A stretch of 64,000 nucleotides of DNA from Candidatus Flexifilum breve (GCA_016717205.1 JADKGC010000002.1:496001-560000); one strand, 5' to 3'. Counted from the first letter of the stretch, positions 17,173 through 27,052 are shown. Notes: generated from the sequence alone by a model not told the origin. Program-made: numbers and translations.

Positions 17173-17694
17173 TTACGGGCGAAACGCGGTATGCCGAAGG
17201 ATGATAAGCGTACCGTAGTGCGGAACCGGATCAAGGTAGCGGTCAATATTCCGATAATTGCAGCAGGGAGTGCGGTGTCTGTAATCACTGGCATAGACGA
17301 ATCTGACGTCCACAGAGAAATCAGTGTCATAGGCGAACGGCAGCCAGATGAGCGACATGCTGGGGTAATCTTGCTTCAGATAGCGACTAACGAATCCGTA
17401 CCATTCCACCGTTTGCATATCGAAAAACTGCTCGTAATGCGCTTCAACTTCCTGTAGTGGCGCGCTAGTCCAAAAGATATAAGCGGCGGAGACCCACTCC
17501 TCTGAACCGTATTCGTTTGACCCGGCATAGACGAGTTCCGCGCTGCCGTAGCGGGTGACAGTTGCGATGGCAAGGCCGACCATATCTGGGATGAGCCAAG
17601 TCCCACAAACTGAAAAAACGCAGAGACCAACCGGGATGAGGAACAGCATCCAAGCGTTTGAATGTTTCGGCTCGTCAGCAGATCGCCGCGCCAT
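17173..17694 (-). CDS. Hypothetical single-pass membrane protein
   Basis: 173 residues. A basic N-terminus (MARRSADEPKHSNAW) precedes one membrane helix (MLFLIPVGLCVFSVCGTWLI), followed by an extracytoplasmic domain rich in aromatic residues with a CCNY pair near residue 147. AAGGAG lies nine bases before the ATG. It follows the DUF5519 gene by 20 bases, so they may be co-transcribed. No family was recognised. Confidence 0.6.
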   Translation of the reverse strand: MARRSADEPKHSNAWMLFLIPVGLCVFSVCGTWLIPDMVGLAIATVTRYGSAELVYAGSNEYGSEEWVSAAYIFWTSAPLQEVEAHYEQFFDMQTVEWYGFVSRYLKQDYPSMSLIWLPFAYDTDFSVDVRFVYASDYRHRTPCCNYRNIDRYLDPVPHYGTLIILRHTAFRP

Positions 17695-17714
17695 GAGCCA
17701 CGCTCCTTATCCGC

Positions 17715-18143
17715 TTACTCGACATCCTCATCGGTGCTCTGAGCGGGCTGCAGAGTCGCTTTGACCGCATCACTGAAGGGGAGCGCCTCGACTGCCGCCT
17801 GATAGGTGTCACTCTCGCGGTCGGCGCGGCGGCGGAAACGTTTCTGCACATAGGAGAGGTGATACAGGCTGACGATCCGCTCAAAATCAGCGTCCGTGCG
17901 GACAAACGTGGTGATCCACCCGCTGTCGTGCAGCAGGTGATGTTCCTGCGCCAGCCCTTCGGCGATCAAGACATCGCGGATGCGGCGGGGATACGGGATG
18001 TCAACCATCCCGTTCCCCACGTGAATATGCCCGACTTCGACTTTACCGAGGCTGAACTCCACCCCGCCGAAGCGATGCGGCGCGGCGCTCACATCGGGAA
18101 ACGCCGACACCGCCGCAATGACGCGCTGTACCAGCTCGCGCAT
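17715..18143 (-). CDS. DUF5519 (luciferase-domain) protein
   Basis: 142 residues. HRFGGVEFSLGKVEVGHIHVGNGMVDIP and HHLLHDSGWITTFVRTDADFERIVSLYHLSY correspond to the DUF5519 family, annotated as luciferase domain because of similarity to a plant or fungal protein region; pieces EFSLGKVEVGHIHV and DSGWITTFVR are diagnostic. No biochemical role is established to my knowledge. It starts two bases after the PBP stop, so it is in the same transcript. The tail is acidic (STDEDVE). Confidence 0.7.
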   Translation of the reverse strand: MRELVQRVIAAVSAFPDVSAAPHRFGGVEFSLGKVEVGHIHVGNGMVDIPYPRRIRDVLIAEGLAQEHHLLHDSGWITTFVRTDADFERIVSLYHLSYVQKRFRRRADRESDTYQAAVEALPFSDAVKATLQPAQSTDEDVE

Positions 18144-18145
18144 GC

Positions 18146-21100
18146 TTACCCGCCCGACCCCACATCCGACAGCCCGCCGAACGGGATGATCGTCGCGGTC
18201 GGGGTGGCGCCGCCCCCGCTGACACCCCCGCCACCGTCCACGGTGGGCAGGATGGGCACAGCGGGATCGACCGTGGGCAGCGCGGTCGCCGCAAGGTTAT
18301 TCACGCCGATTTGCACTTCGCGCGTGATCGTGCCATTGGCGCTGCTGTAGGCCATCAGGCGGATACGATACAGCCCGTTCGCGAGCTGCGCTGTATCCAG
18401 CGTGCCGAGCGTGCCGTTATTGACCTGATTGGTCGAGCTGGAGAACAGGCTCCAGTTATCTGGCGCATTGAGCGATGCGACTTGCAGCTCGTAGCGGCTG
18501 AAGTTGGGCGCGCTCACCGTCCCGGTGATGTTGACGACGCCGGACACGGTCGCGCCGTTCACCGGGCCGGTCAGGTTGATCTGCGGGAGCGCCATGCCCG
18601 CCGTACATTCATTTTCCGGCGCGGCTTGCACAGGCAGTTCGATGCCGAGCGACTGCGCCCACACCTGACCATCCGGTGTATTGAGCCACGCCACCGCCGT
18701 CGGGTCACTGATGCTCACGAACGTGTCGGTGATCACGCTGTCCGGGCAGTACTGGTTGGCACGGTAGCCCGTCCACGTGTCAATCGGGATAGTTTGCAGG
18801 AACGAGGCCGCCGCCGCGGGCGGCAGTTGATTCTGCATGAACAGTTCGGTGCGCACGGTCGTGCACGGAATATTCTGATCGAAGAGCGTGCCCGTGTCCG
18901 CGCAAATCGTCTGCTCGACGACGCCGCCGGGGTTGGCGAACGCGTCCGGTCGACGGCCTTCGAGCGCGGCGCGCATCACCGTGTTCCACACCGGGACGGC
19001 GCTGGTCTGCGTGGTCGAGGTGGTCGGGCCGTTATCGACGCGACCCAGCCACACGCCCACGACCGCATTGCGGGTGAAGCCCATCGTCCACAGGTCACGG
19101 TTATCGTTGCTCGTGCCCGTCTTCGCGCCGATCAAACCCACATAGTCGGCAATCGCGAGGCCGGAGTTCAGGCCGAAGACCTCCGCGCGAGCGTTGTTGT
19201 CGCTCAGGATGTTCTCCATCAGGTAGGCGACCTGCGGTTGAATCACCTGACCGGGCTGCGCGCGCGCTGGCAGTTCGATCTGCGAACCGTCTGCCGCCGT
19301 GATCTGCGTGATCGAATAGAGCGGCACGCGCATCCCCGTGTTGGCGAGCGTACCGTAGGCCTGCATCATGTCGTACAGTCGGACTTCGTTCGCGCCGAGC
19401 GCGCTGGCGAGCGTGAACTGCGCTTCGTCGAGGAAGCGAATACCCATGCGTTCCGCCACGCTGCGGAAGTTATCCACGCCGAGGAACGCGAGCGTCTTGA
19501 CGGCGGGGATGTTCAGGCTGTTCTGCAGCGCGAAGCGCACCGGTTCCGGCCCGCGGAAGCGCCCATCGAAGTTGCGCGGCTCATACGGCGGGTTATCGTA
19601 GCGCGTCGGCACATCCCAGATGATGCTGGCGGGCGTGAAGTACTGGCGTCCGCCGTTCTGATCGAAACCTTCGAGCGCGCCCGTGTACAGAATCGGCTTG
19701 ATCGATGAGCCGGGCTGCTGCCACGTGAACACATTGTTCACCTGCCCGTCAATCGAGTCATCGCTAAAATTCGGGCTGCCAATCATCGCGCGGATCGAGC
19801 CGTCACGCGGGTCGGTCACCATGATCGCGCCCGTGTTCATGCCCGTGAAGGCGTTCTGCTGAATCTGGTTGCTGAGCGCCGTCTGCGCGGTATCCTGCAC
19901 GCGCGGGTCGAGCGTGGTGCGGATGGTAAAACCGCGGCGGAACATTTCGTCCGTGCCGAAGCTCTGTTCGATGATCGTCTGGATGTAGTTGACGAAGTGC
20001 GGGTAACGCACCTGGAACGTGCGCGGCGTGTAGTTGGCCGCTTCCACGCGCGCTCGGTCCAGCACCACCTGACCGGAACGCAAATCCTGTTCCGTCACGC
20101 AGAAGGGTGTCTCATTGTAGGGCGCGTGCTGGAACTGCAAGCACCCGACCTGCGCCATCAGGTTGAGCACGGTATCCATGCGCTCGAAGGCGGCTTGACG
20201 ATTGATGACGGGGTCATAGCGCGCCGGCGCTTGAATCAACCCGGCGAGCATGGCCGCTTCCGGCAAATTGAGATCGGCGGCGCTGTGATGGAAATAGAAC
20301 TGCGCGGCCGATTCCACCCCGTAGGACTGGTTGCCGAAGAAGATTTCGTTCAGGTACAGCTCAAGGATGAAGTTCTTGTCGTAGCGCCGCGCGATTTCCG
20401 CCGCGATGATGATCTCTTGTAGTTTGCGATCCGCCGAGACGGTCGTGTCCTGCAGGATCAAGTTGCGGGCGATCTGCTGCGTGATGGTGCTCGCGCCGGA
20501 GGTGATTTCGCCGCCCTGCACGTTCTGCAGGAAGGCGCGGCCAATCGCGATCAAATCCCAACCGGGATCATCGTAGAAGCGTTCGTTTTCGGTCGAGATG
20601 ACCGCGTGAATCAGCTCGGGTGCGATATTCTCCAGGTCAATCCGGTCACGCGCCACGCCACTGCGGCTGATCAGCTCGGCGATGGTGCTGCCGTCTGCCG
20701 CGAGGATACGCGCGGTCTGGAACTGCGGCGTGTAGTTCGCCAGCGCGGCGATCTCATCCTGCCACGGCGATGCGAGGCTGTTGTAGTACAGCACGCCGCC
20801 GATGATCACGACCGCCAGACCGAGAAACACCAAGCCGATCAGCACGGCGGCGATCAGCACGCCCGTGGTGATCGTGCGGTTGGTGCGCTGCTGCTGCGCC
20901 TGCCGCACCGCGTCGGGGGGGACGGCGGGAATCGGGTCGACGACCGCCGGCGTTGGCACATAGTTATAGCCGCCCCCCGCATCGTAACCACCAGAAACCG
21001 CCGGAGTCGGCACAGTCGCGTCGCTGATCGTCTGCATGGGGACGGTCGCTTCGCTGGTGTAGGGCGCGCGCGGCACGGTGCGGTTCGGGTCTTCCATGAA

Positions 21101-22225
21101 GACCGCCCCCGTCCCCGGCAGCGTGTAATCGGGGTCATTCATCGGCACTTGCCGCGGAATGAAGCCCTCGCTCGTGATCGGCGTCGTGGGCACCGTGCGG
21201 TCGCTCAAATCCTGATCAATCGGAATGGACGCGCCCGGCGACCCGGACTGCGCGGCGAGCACCGCAGGCACCGCCGCGACCCACCCGCCGTTCTCGTAGC
21301 GATACCACGTGTCGGTCTCGACGCCGAGCATCCACCACACCTGATATTCGTCGAGCACCATCTGCCCGCGCAGTTCCGCCTGAAGCTGTTCACGGGTGAG
21401 CTGCCCGGCGCGGTACTGTTCGCGCAGACGGCGCACATTCGCTTCAGCGGCGTGGTAGCGGTTGGCGAGATCCTGCTGTTCAGCGGTCAGACCACCGACT
21501 GCGGCGGGCACAGCGCCGCTCGTTCCGCCCGTCAGTTCAGCAACGCGGCGGCGCGCGACTTCGGCGGGGTCTTCAGTCAGGCCGGGCTGCGCGGTGGTCG
21601 GCCCGGTCGCCTGCGGATCCTGAGCCGCGGCGGCCACTTCAATCGGGGCAACCGCTTCTTCGGATTCTTGCTGGGCTTGCAGCGCGGCTAAGGCGCGGCG
21701 CGCGTATTCGGCGGGGTCGTTGACCGCATCCAGCGCGGGCGTTGCATCCGCGGCGATGACCGGTTCGGCGGGCGTCGACGGCGTCTTCTCCGCGAGGCTG
21801 GCCAGCGCGATCAATTCGCTCATACTGAACGTATCGTCGTCCGCATCATCGTCGATGACGGGCACCGCCTGCACGGGGGCGCTCGCCCCGGTGTCGTCGA
21901 AGGGCAGCACCTCGTCGACGGGCGTTTCCTCCGCCACAGGTGCCGAGTCGGCTTCCGCGGTCGGCGTGGTGTCCGTCACCGGCGCGGGCTGATAGGTACT
22001 CTGCCCCGCGGGCGGTTTCGCCCACGCGCTGTCGCCTTTGGGCGGAGGGGGTGTCTGCCACCGGTTGGGCGTGGTGGTTGCGGTCACGGGCTTGTTGCGC
22101 AAAGGCGCGCGTCCCGTTAGCGAAGTCGGACGTTTCCAGCTGCTGCCAGCTTGGTTTTCCGGTTGTGTTCCGCCGCCCCCGCCTTGCGGTTCGTCAGCGT
22201 CGAAGTAGAAAAGGGGTTCCACCAT
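18146..22225 (-). CDS. Class A penicillin-binding protein with long cytosolic N-terminus
   Basis: 1359 residues; polymerises and cross-links peptidoglycan. Residues 1-450 are cytosolic: Pro/Ala/acidic-rich, an Anaerolineae-type helical module at about 247-320 (LTREQLQAELRGQMV, YQVWWMLGVETDTWYRYENG), then repeated TVP motifs (DRTVP, NRTVP, SEATVP, SDATVP) at about 342-407. The membrane helix is at 451-480. The GT51 glycosyltransferase begins near 510, with catalytic E546 in STENERF. The transpeptidase has PGSSIKP (SxxK), NSLN (SxN) and GAKTGTS (KTG). An Ig-like domain and a Pro/Thr tail follow. The ATG has GAAGG six bases upstream. The TVP repeats might be phosphorylation sites; this is inference. 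Confidence 0.9.
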   Translation of the reverse strand: MVEPLFYFDADEPQGGGGGTQPENQAGSSWKRPTSLTGRAPLRNKPVTATTTPNRWQTPPPPKGDSAWAKPPAGQSTYQPAPVTDTTPTAEADSAPVAEETPVDEVLPFDDTGASAPVQAVPVIDDDADDDTFSMSELIALASLAEKTPSTPAEPVIAADATPALDAVNDPAEYARRALAALQAQQESEEAVAPIEVAAAAQDPQATGPTTAQPGLTEDPAEVARRRVAELTGGTSGAVPAAVGGLTAEQQDLANRYHAAEANVRRLREQYRAGQLTREQLQAELRGQMVLDEYQVWWMLGVETDTWYRYENGGWVAAVPAVLAAQSGSPGASIPIDQDLSDRTVPTTPITSEGFIPRQVPMNDPDYTLPGTGAVFMEDPNRTVPRAPYTSEATVPMQTISDATVPTPAVSGGYDAGGGYNYVPTPAVVDPIPAVPPDAVRQAQQQRTNRTITTGVLIAAVLIGLVFLGLAVVIIGGVLYYNSLASPWQDEIAALANYTPQFQTARILAADGSTIAELISRSGVARDRIDLENIAPELIHAVISTENERFYDDPGWDLIAIGRAFLQNVQGGEITSGASTITQQIARNLILQDTTVSADRKLQEIIIAAEIARRYDKNFILELYLNEIFFGNQSYGVESAAQFYFHHSAADLNLPEAAMLAGLIQAPARYDPVINRQAAFERMDTVLNLMAQVGCLQFQHAPYNETPFCVTEQDLRSGQVVLDRARVEAANYTPRTFQVRYPHFVNYIQTIIEQSFGTDEMFRRGFTIRTTLDPRVQDTAQTALSNQIQQNAFTGMNTGAIMVTDPRDGSIRAMIGSPNFSDDSIDGQVNNVFTWQQPGSSIKPILYTGALEGFDQNGGRQYFTPASIIWDVPTRYDNPPYEPRNFDGRFRGPEPVRFALQNSLNIPAVKTLAFLGVDNFRSVAERMGIRFLDEAQFTLASALGANEVRLYDMMQAYGTLANTGMRVPLYSITQITAADGSQIELPARAQPGQVIQPQVAYLMENILSDNNARAEVFGLNSGLAIADYVGLIGAKTGTSNDNRDLWTMGFTRNAVVGVWLGRVDNGPTTSTTQTSAVPVWNTVMRAALEGRRPDAFANPGGVVEQTICADTGTLFDQNIPCTTVRTELFMQNQLPPAAAASFLQTIPIDTWTGYRANQYCPDSVITDTFVSISDPTAVAWLNTPDGQVWAQSLGIELPVQAAPENECTAGMALPQINLTGPVNGATVSGVVNITGTVSAPNFSRYELQVASLNAPDNWSLFSSSTNQVNNGTLGTLDTAQLANGLYRIRLMAYSSANGTITREVQIGVNNLAATALPTVDPAVPILPTVDGGGGVSGGGATPTATIIPFGGLSDVGSGG

Positions 22226-22335
22226 TCCGCACCCTTCGTCACTTTAAGTTTGAATAGTCTAACGGGTAGATTATAACGCAAAATACCGGGCTTTGCTGAC
22301 ACGGCGGGGAAGCGGAAGCGTCGATTACGGGAAGT

Positions 22336-22920
22336 TTAGCGAGCGCGCCAACCGGACACGAGCAGGGAGAAGATCGCCGTATCGGTGAAGCGCTGTTCAA
22401 CCGGGTGGAAATAGTCTTCGCGGAAGTAGGCTTCCTGCACAAAGCCGAGCTTTTCCAGCAGGCGGCGCGACGCGGCATTGGCGGGGTCGATCTGCGCGTC
22501 GACGCTGTGCAGTCCCATGGTGGCGAAGCCAAAATCGAGCACGGCGGCGACTACTTCGCTCATCACACCCTGCCCCCACCACGCCGGAGACAGCATGTAG
22601 CCGATCTCAGCGCGATAATGCGCGGGGCGCAGGTGCCAGAAGACGCACGTACCGATCAACGGCCCATCGGGACGCGGCACAACACCCCACTGAAGCGCTT
22701 GGCGGGTATCAAACTGAGTCCGAAAGCTTTCAATGCGGCGGGCAGTGGCTTCCAGCGAGGGCATGGGCGCACGCCCTAAGTAGCGCGTCACCTGAGGATC
22801 GCTTTCAAGTTCGAAGAGCGCGGCAGTATCGGCGGGAGTGATCGCCCGCAGCAGGCAGCGGTCGGTGGTCAGCGTGGGGAACCGGGCAAACGCCGCCGCT
22901 AACGCATCGGAATGAATCAC
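22336..22920 (-). CDS. GNAT acetyltransferase (RimJ/RimL-like)
   Basis: 194 residues. TLTTDRCLLRAITPADTAAL is the typical start of the Acetyltransf_3 group, followed by the acetyl-CoA loop region AEIGYMLSPAWWGQGVMSEV and the closing ANAASRRLLEKLGF motif. Likely acetylates an N-terminal amine or small molecule; the substrate is unknown. It begins five bases after the PP2C stop and is probably co-transcribed with it. Confidence 0.85.
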   Translation of the reverse strand: MIHSDALAAAFARFPTLTTDRCLLRAITPADTAALFELESDPQVTRYLGRAPMPSLEATARRIESFRTQFDTRQALQWGVVPRPDGPLIGTCVFWHLRPAHYRAEIGYMLSPAWWGQGVMSEVVAAVLDFGFATMGLHSVDAQIDPANAASRRLLEKLGFVQEAYFREDYFHPVEQRFTDTAIFSLLVSGWRAR

Positions 22921-22925
22921 GACCG

Positions 22926-23936
22926 CTAGTTCTTCCAGTTGAACGTATCGCGACCTTCAGCACCCAGCCCGCCCGAACGCTCGGCGCAGCAATCCACCTG
23001 ATCGAGCGCGTTATTCACGTTGAGCGTCTTGTCGGGGTCAAGGCCAGCGTCACGAATGGCCTGCGCGACCGCTGTGGCAATGCGTGGGTCTTGCAGTTTC
23101 ACGGTGTCGCCATCAGTAAAGATCACGTCGGTGTCGACTTCGTCCGCCGCGGGGGGTTCGCCGTCCAGCGCGACGACAATCACGCTGACATTGTCTTCAC
23201 CGCCGCGTTCATTCGCCAGCGCGATCAATTCTTCGCTGGCAATATCAGGGTGCACGGCCTCGGCGACGATGGCCGTGATTTCGGCGGGGCGCACATGGCG
23301 CGTCAGCCCATCGGAACATAAGACGAGGCGATCCCCGGCTCGAAGATGCGCCTCGTAAATATCAACATCCACGTCTTCATGCTGCCCCAGAGCGCGGTAC
23401 AGCACATTGCGCATGGGGTGCTCGCTCGCCTGATCTGGCGTCAGATGCCCAGCGGCGACCAAGGCCTCGACAAATGTGTGATCCGCCGTGATCTGCGTGA
23501 TGCGGCGCGACGTGCTGTCGACCAGATACGCGCGGCTGTCGCCAACATGCGCGACAATCGCGTTCGTGCTGCGCACCATCGCCAGTGTGATCGTCGTGCC
23601 CATGCCGCGCAGTTCGGGGTTGGCGGCAGCGCGGCGGACGATGTTCAGGTTAGCCGAACGGATCGATTCACACAGCTTATCTATGAGCAGATCATCATTG
23701 AGCGCGGGCAGCGTTTCGCGATTGCCCGGAGAGGTCATTTCCTGCTGTACAGCTTCCACTGCAATCCGACTGGCCTCTTCACCAGCGACTGCCCCGCCCA
23801 TGCCATCGGCGACTACGGCGAGCACATACTGATCCTCAGCCCACAGCTGCACGGTGTCTTCATTGTTTTCCCGCACCTGACCAATGCTGGTACGGGCGCT
23901 GCTGCGAAGCCGAATTTCGCTGTCCGAATTTGCCAT
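22926..23936 (-). CDS. PP2C-family Ser/Thr protein phosphatase
   Basis: 336 residues, cytosolic. The PP2C metal-binding motifs are all present: RENNEDTV, VVADGMGGA, VGDSRAYL, LCSDGLT and RGGEDNVSVIVV. It removes phosphate from Ser/Thr with Mn/Mg. A C-terminal extension of about 90 residues includes a D-rich segment (DEVDTDVIFTDGDTVKLQDP). It is divergent from a kinase-like gene 188 bases away, which suggests an opposed kinase/phosphatase pair. Downstream it leads into the PBP operon. Confidence 0.92.
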   Translation of the reverse strand: MANSDSEIRLRSSARTSIGQVRENNEDTVQLWAEDQYVLAVVADGMGGAVAGEEASRIAVEAVQQEMTSPGNRETLPALNDDLLIDKLCESIRSANLNIVRRAAANPELRGMGTTITLAMVRSTNAIVAHVGDSRAYLVDSTSRRITQITADHTFVEALVAAGHLTPDQASEHPMRNVLYRALGQHEDVDVDIYEAHLRAGDRLVLCSDGLTRHVRPAEITAIVAEAVHPDIASEELIALANERGGEDNVSVIVVALDGEPPAADEVDTDVIFTDGDTVKLQDPRIATAVAQAIRDAGLDPDKTLNVNNALDQVDCCAERSGGLGAEGRDTFNWKN

Positions 23937-24124
23937 TCAGGACTCCCCGAACTGTCGTATTGCTCTTATTCTACTCAAGGCCGAAAACTGAACAAGCGCA
24001 GTTTCATATTTGTGACACCCGTTCAGGAGCTGTTTAAACGATTACGCAATATCAGTATACAACAATCAATGATTGTCAACGTAAAGACAACGTTCTCTAA
24101 ACCCGAATCTATCATGGCACGTTA

Positions 24125-25330
24125 ATGGCCCACGGCGGGGGCGAATCTTCCCCTGTCCGCACCCCGTCAGGAATGGTAGAGTCGTTAGAAAACGGGGACG
24201 GATACCAAAGTATGGTACAACTAGCTGACCTCTACCGCATTGATAACTTCATCGATACCTTTGCACTCGGGCACTACGCGCGGGTGCTGTATGCCCAACA
24301 TCAGCGGACTGGCAGCGCGGTCGCGTTTAAGGTCTTGCGCCCCGAACATCTCGCCGAGGATCCGCGCTGGGAATACCGCGCTTTTGCCAACGAGGCCGAT
24401 CTGCTCATGAAGCTGGCCGACAGCCCGCAGGTCGTCAAGCTGTACGACTGCGGCTATGTGTCCGCGCGGGGCGAAGCCCCTATCGATGGCGAGATCGAAT
24501 CGTTTGGCACCAACGTGCAGACGTTCGCGCGGGAGCTGGCGGCGTTCTCTGATCGCGGCTGGCGGCCGTATCTCGCGCTGGAGAACCTGCCGCGCCACAA
24601 CAACCTGTTCTATCAGATGCGCCCGGACAAGCAGGGTACGCGTCTACGCCTCCCCAGTGAAGAAGGACTGGCGCTCGCGCTCCAGTTCGCCGAACTGCTC
24701 AAGCTGGCACACAGCCGCAATATCGTTTATATGGATCACAAGTTGGAACACGTCTACTGGGACGGCCTGCAGCTCCGCGTGATCGACTTCAACAGTTCGC
24801 GCCTGCTCGAAAAATCGCGCGACAACCCGGCGCAGATGTTCCGCTCCGATGTGCACAATCTGTGCGTCGGCATCCTGTATTCAATCTTCACCGGACTATC
24901 GCCGCAAAAGACGGCGCTGCGCCCGCAGCCGGGCACCATCACCGACGTGGAAGCGCGCTATAAGGATATCGACTCGCTGGATTTCGGCGTCGAACCCACG
25001 CTGAGTCAGGGGCTGCAAACGCTCTTGCAGTCAGGGGCGGCGGTGCAAATTGAAAGCGCGGATGAGCTCATCGGCGGGCTGCGCGAAGTGGCGACCGCGC
25101 ACGGCTGGGATTTCCCGAACTACGCGAGCAGCCCGATCAACCGGGAGGCGCGCTCCCAGCTCCGCGCGGGGATCAGCCGCGTGCGCCGTGGGCAGGATTA
25201 TCTACGCGAAGCGCGCGATCTCTTCCGCGAAGCCGCCATTCAGGATGGTATCCCCGACGAACTCGAAGATGAACTGAAGCGGCTGGTCAAGTCGATCAAC
25301 GACATGCTGCAAAATCGGGTCATTCCGTAA
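24125..25330 (+). CDS. Atypical protein-kinase-like protein
   Basis: 401 residues from the first ATG; no clear ribosome site, so later starts (24176, 24212) are possible. The kinase fold is recognisable: VAFKVL (K69), E90, catalytic loop YMDHKLEHVYWD (D204, K206, E208) and RVIDFNSSR (D221) in the DFG position. The HRD histidine is replaced by Tyr, the metal-binding Asn by His209, and the DFG Gly by Asn. A helical tail of about 110 residues follows (LRAGISRVRRGQDYLREARD). It may be an active but divergent Ser/Thr kinase or a pseudokinase. Divergent from PP2C and 84 bases before the TIR gene. Confidence 0.75.
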   Translation: MAHGGGESSPVRTPSGMVESLENGDGYQSMVQLADLYRIDNFIDTFALGHYARVLYAQHQRTGSAVAFKVLRPEHLAEDPRWEYRAFANEADLLMKLADSPQVVKLYDCGYVSARGEAPIDGEIESFGTNVQTFARELAAFSDRGWRPYLALENLPRHNNLFYQMRPDKQGTRLRLPSEEGLALALQFAELLKLAHSRNIVYMDHKLEHVYWDGLQLRVIDFNSSRLLEKSRDNPAQMFRSDVHNLCVGILYSIFTGLSPQKTALRPQPGTITDVEARYKDIDSLDFGVEPTLSQGLQTLLQSGAAVQIESADELIGGLREVATAHGWDFPNYASSPINREARSQLRAGISRVRRGQDYLREARDLFREAAIQDGIPDELEDELKRLVKSINDMLQNRVIP

Positions 25331-25338
25331 ATCGGTGA

Positions 25339-25368
25339 TTGCACGGCGGACTAATTTCTCCCTATACT
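25339..25368 (+). promoter_or_regulatory. Probable promoter of the TIR gene
   Basis: TTGCAC, an 18-base spacer, TATACT, ending about 46 bases before the ATG at 25415. It allows the TIR gene to be expressed apart from the kinase-like gene. Confidence 0.5.
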
Positions 25369-25414
25369 GAATCTATGTGTATAGAATTATAGAATTTAGT
25401 TGAGTGAGGCACTG

Positions 25415-27052
25415 ATGTCCGCTGATGAGTTGTCCCCAACTTCTGATCCTGCGTTAGTTGCCGCGTGGCAGCGCTTCGTGGCCTATGACAGCAACGCTAC
25501 GGTGCGCATGCGCGTTGATCGGCGGGTACGGCTGGCCGTAGTCTATATCGCAGCACTCGCCGTCGTCCTCGTCGGCTTTTACCTTGCTTCCCTGATCTGG
25601 CAATTAACCGTTTACGAAGGTATAGCGCCTCTTTACGAAGATGAGCGGCCAGGGTTGTATATCCTGATCTTTGTAGTCGCACTACTGCTGCTCATCACGG
25701 CGATTTATGCGTTTCTGCGCAGCCAAACGAGCGCCAATGCCGAGTACTACGCCTATCGTCTGGCCGAAAGCCTCATTCAGCGCGAGATCTATCTGTACCG
25801 TCTCGGCGTTGGGCGTTATCTGGAGATGAATCCACGTGACCGACAGCGACTATTGAACCAAAGCCTGAAGGCGATTGACGACCGGGTTCAGAAGATGGGT
25901 CTGCAACCCGTGACCGAAGCGCTGCTGAATGAGTCGCTCCTCGCGCAAGCGATCGCCCGGTCTGGCGATTGGGGACTGGCGGAACGTCCATTCACCGCAA
26001 TGAGCGTGTCCGATTTTGTCGACTACCGGGTGCTCCCCGTGCAGAACCTGTATGCACGGCGGGCGCGCTCGGCGGCGCGTTATTTCATCCTGCATCAGCT
26101 CATTAGCGGTGCGTTTTTGGTCATGGGGATTTTGTTCCTGTTTCTAGAGCAGCAAGTGTATTTTCTAGTCTGTCTTTTCGGGGCGCTGGCCGTGCAGCAG
26201 CAGTTGCAGATCATCGACGACAGTGCGCGCCGTCTGTTCTATGAATCGACCGCCCAGCAGCTTCAAGAAGCATTGAATGACTGGAATCTCGTGCGCACTG
26301 AGTTGAGACTCGGTGATGAACCGGGCGATCCTCAAGCAACTCCCCGGGAAGCCGAACAGCAGAAACAGCGCCAACTATCGAGCCGCCGAACGATGTCGGA
26401 ATTTGTCGAGCGCGTCGAGGATACCTTGCAGTTTGCAACCGAAATGTGGGTGCTCAGCTCTTTCTTTCGGTCAGCTAACAGCGGCATGAACCAGCAGTCG
26501 GTGGTCACCGACCTGATGCAGAACGGGATCGCGCTGCTCAACCGCTCGACGCAGGTTTCACCCATCCGCTATGCCAAACAAGCGATCTTCATCTCGTATC
26601 GTCGTGCAGACAGCGCCGAGATTGTCGGGCGCATCTGGGATCGACTGAGCGCCTATTTCGGCCAAGAGACGATCTTTCGCGATGTGCAGACGATCCTGGG
26701 CGGCGAGGATTTCGTCCAGCGCATTCTGACGACGGTGGAGCGGTGCAGTGTGGTGCTGGTGATCATTGGGACGGACTGGGAAAACATCACCGACACGGAA
26801 ACAGGCGAGCGGCGGCTGCTCAACCCGGAGGATTTTGTGCGGCGCGAAATTGCGACAGCCTTGAAACGACCGGAGGCCTTGGTTGTCCCCGTGCTCGTGC
26901 GGGGCGCAAAAGTGCCGGATCGCGATGAATTGCCCGAAGATTTGAAGGAACTCACTTTTCGCAATGCGATGCTCGCTCGGTCTGATCCCGATTTTGACGG
27001 CGATATCAAACGGATCATCACGGCAATTGAGAGCTACGTGAGGCAGGCCTGA
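25415..27052 (+). CDS. Membrane TIR-domain protein
   Basis: 545 residues from the ATG at 25415 (GAGG six bases upstream); a TTG 15 bases earlier is less likely. A hydrophobic pair lies near 40-65 and 80-103, then a helical segment (about 110-210), another hydrophobic hairpin near 225-260 (FLVMGILFLFLEQQVYFLVCLFG), a coiled region, and a C-terminal TIR_2 domain at about 390-545 (AIFISYRRADSAEIVGRIWD, TIFRDVQTILGGEDF, VVLVIIGTDWENI). The membrane-plus-TIR layout resembles SLATT-like 2TM effectors paired with TIR. TIR domains of this group signal by assembly or degrade NAD; which applies here is not visible. Confidence 0.82.
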   Translation: MSADELSPTSDPALVAAWQRFVAYDSNATVRMRVDRRVRLAVVYIAALAVVLVGFYLASLIWQLTVYEGIAPLYEDERPGLYILIFVVALLLLITAIYAFLRSQTSANAEYYAYRLAESLIQREIYLYRLGVGRYLEMNPRDRQRLLNQSLKAIDDRVQKMGLQPVTEALLNESLLAQAIARSGDWGLAERPFTAMSVSDFVDYRVLPVQNLYARRARSAARYFILHQLISGAFLVMGILFLFLEQQVYFLVCLFGALAVQQQLQIIDDSARRLFYESTAQQLQEALNDWNLVRTELRLGDEPGDPQATPREAEQQKQRQLSSRRTMSEFVERVEDTLQFATEMWVLSSFFRSANSGMNQQSVVTDLMQNGIALLNRSTQVSPIRYAKQAIFISYRRADSAEIVGRIWDRLSAYFGQETIFRDVQTILGGEDFVQRILTTVERCSVVLVIIGTDWENITDTETGERRLLNPEDFVRREIATALKRPEALVVPVLVRGAKVPDRDELPEDLKELTFRNAMLARSDPDFDGDIKRIITAIESYVRQA

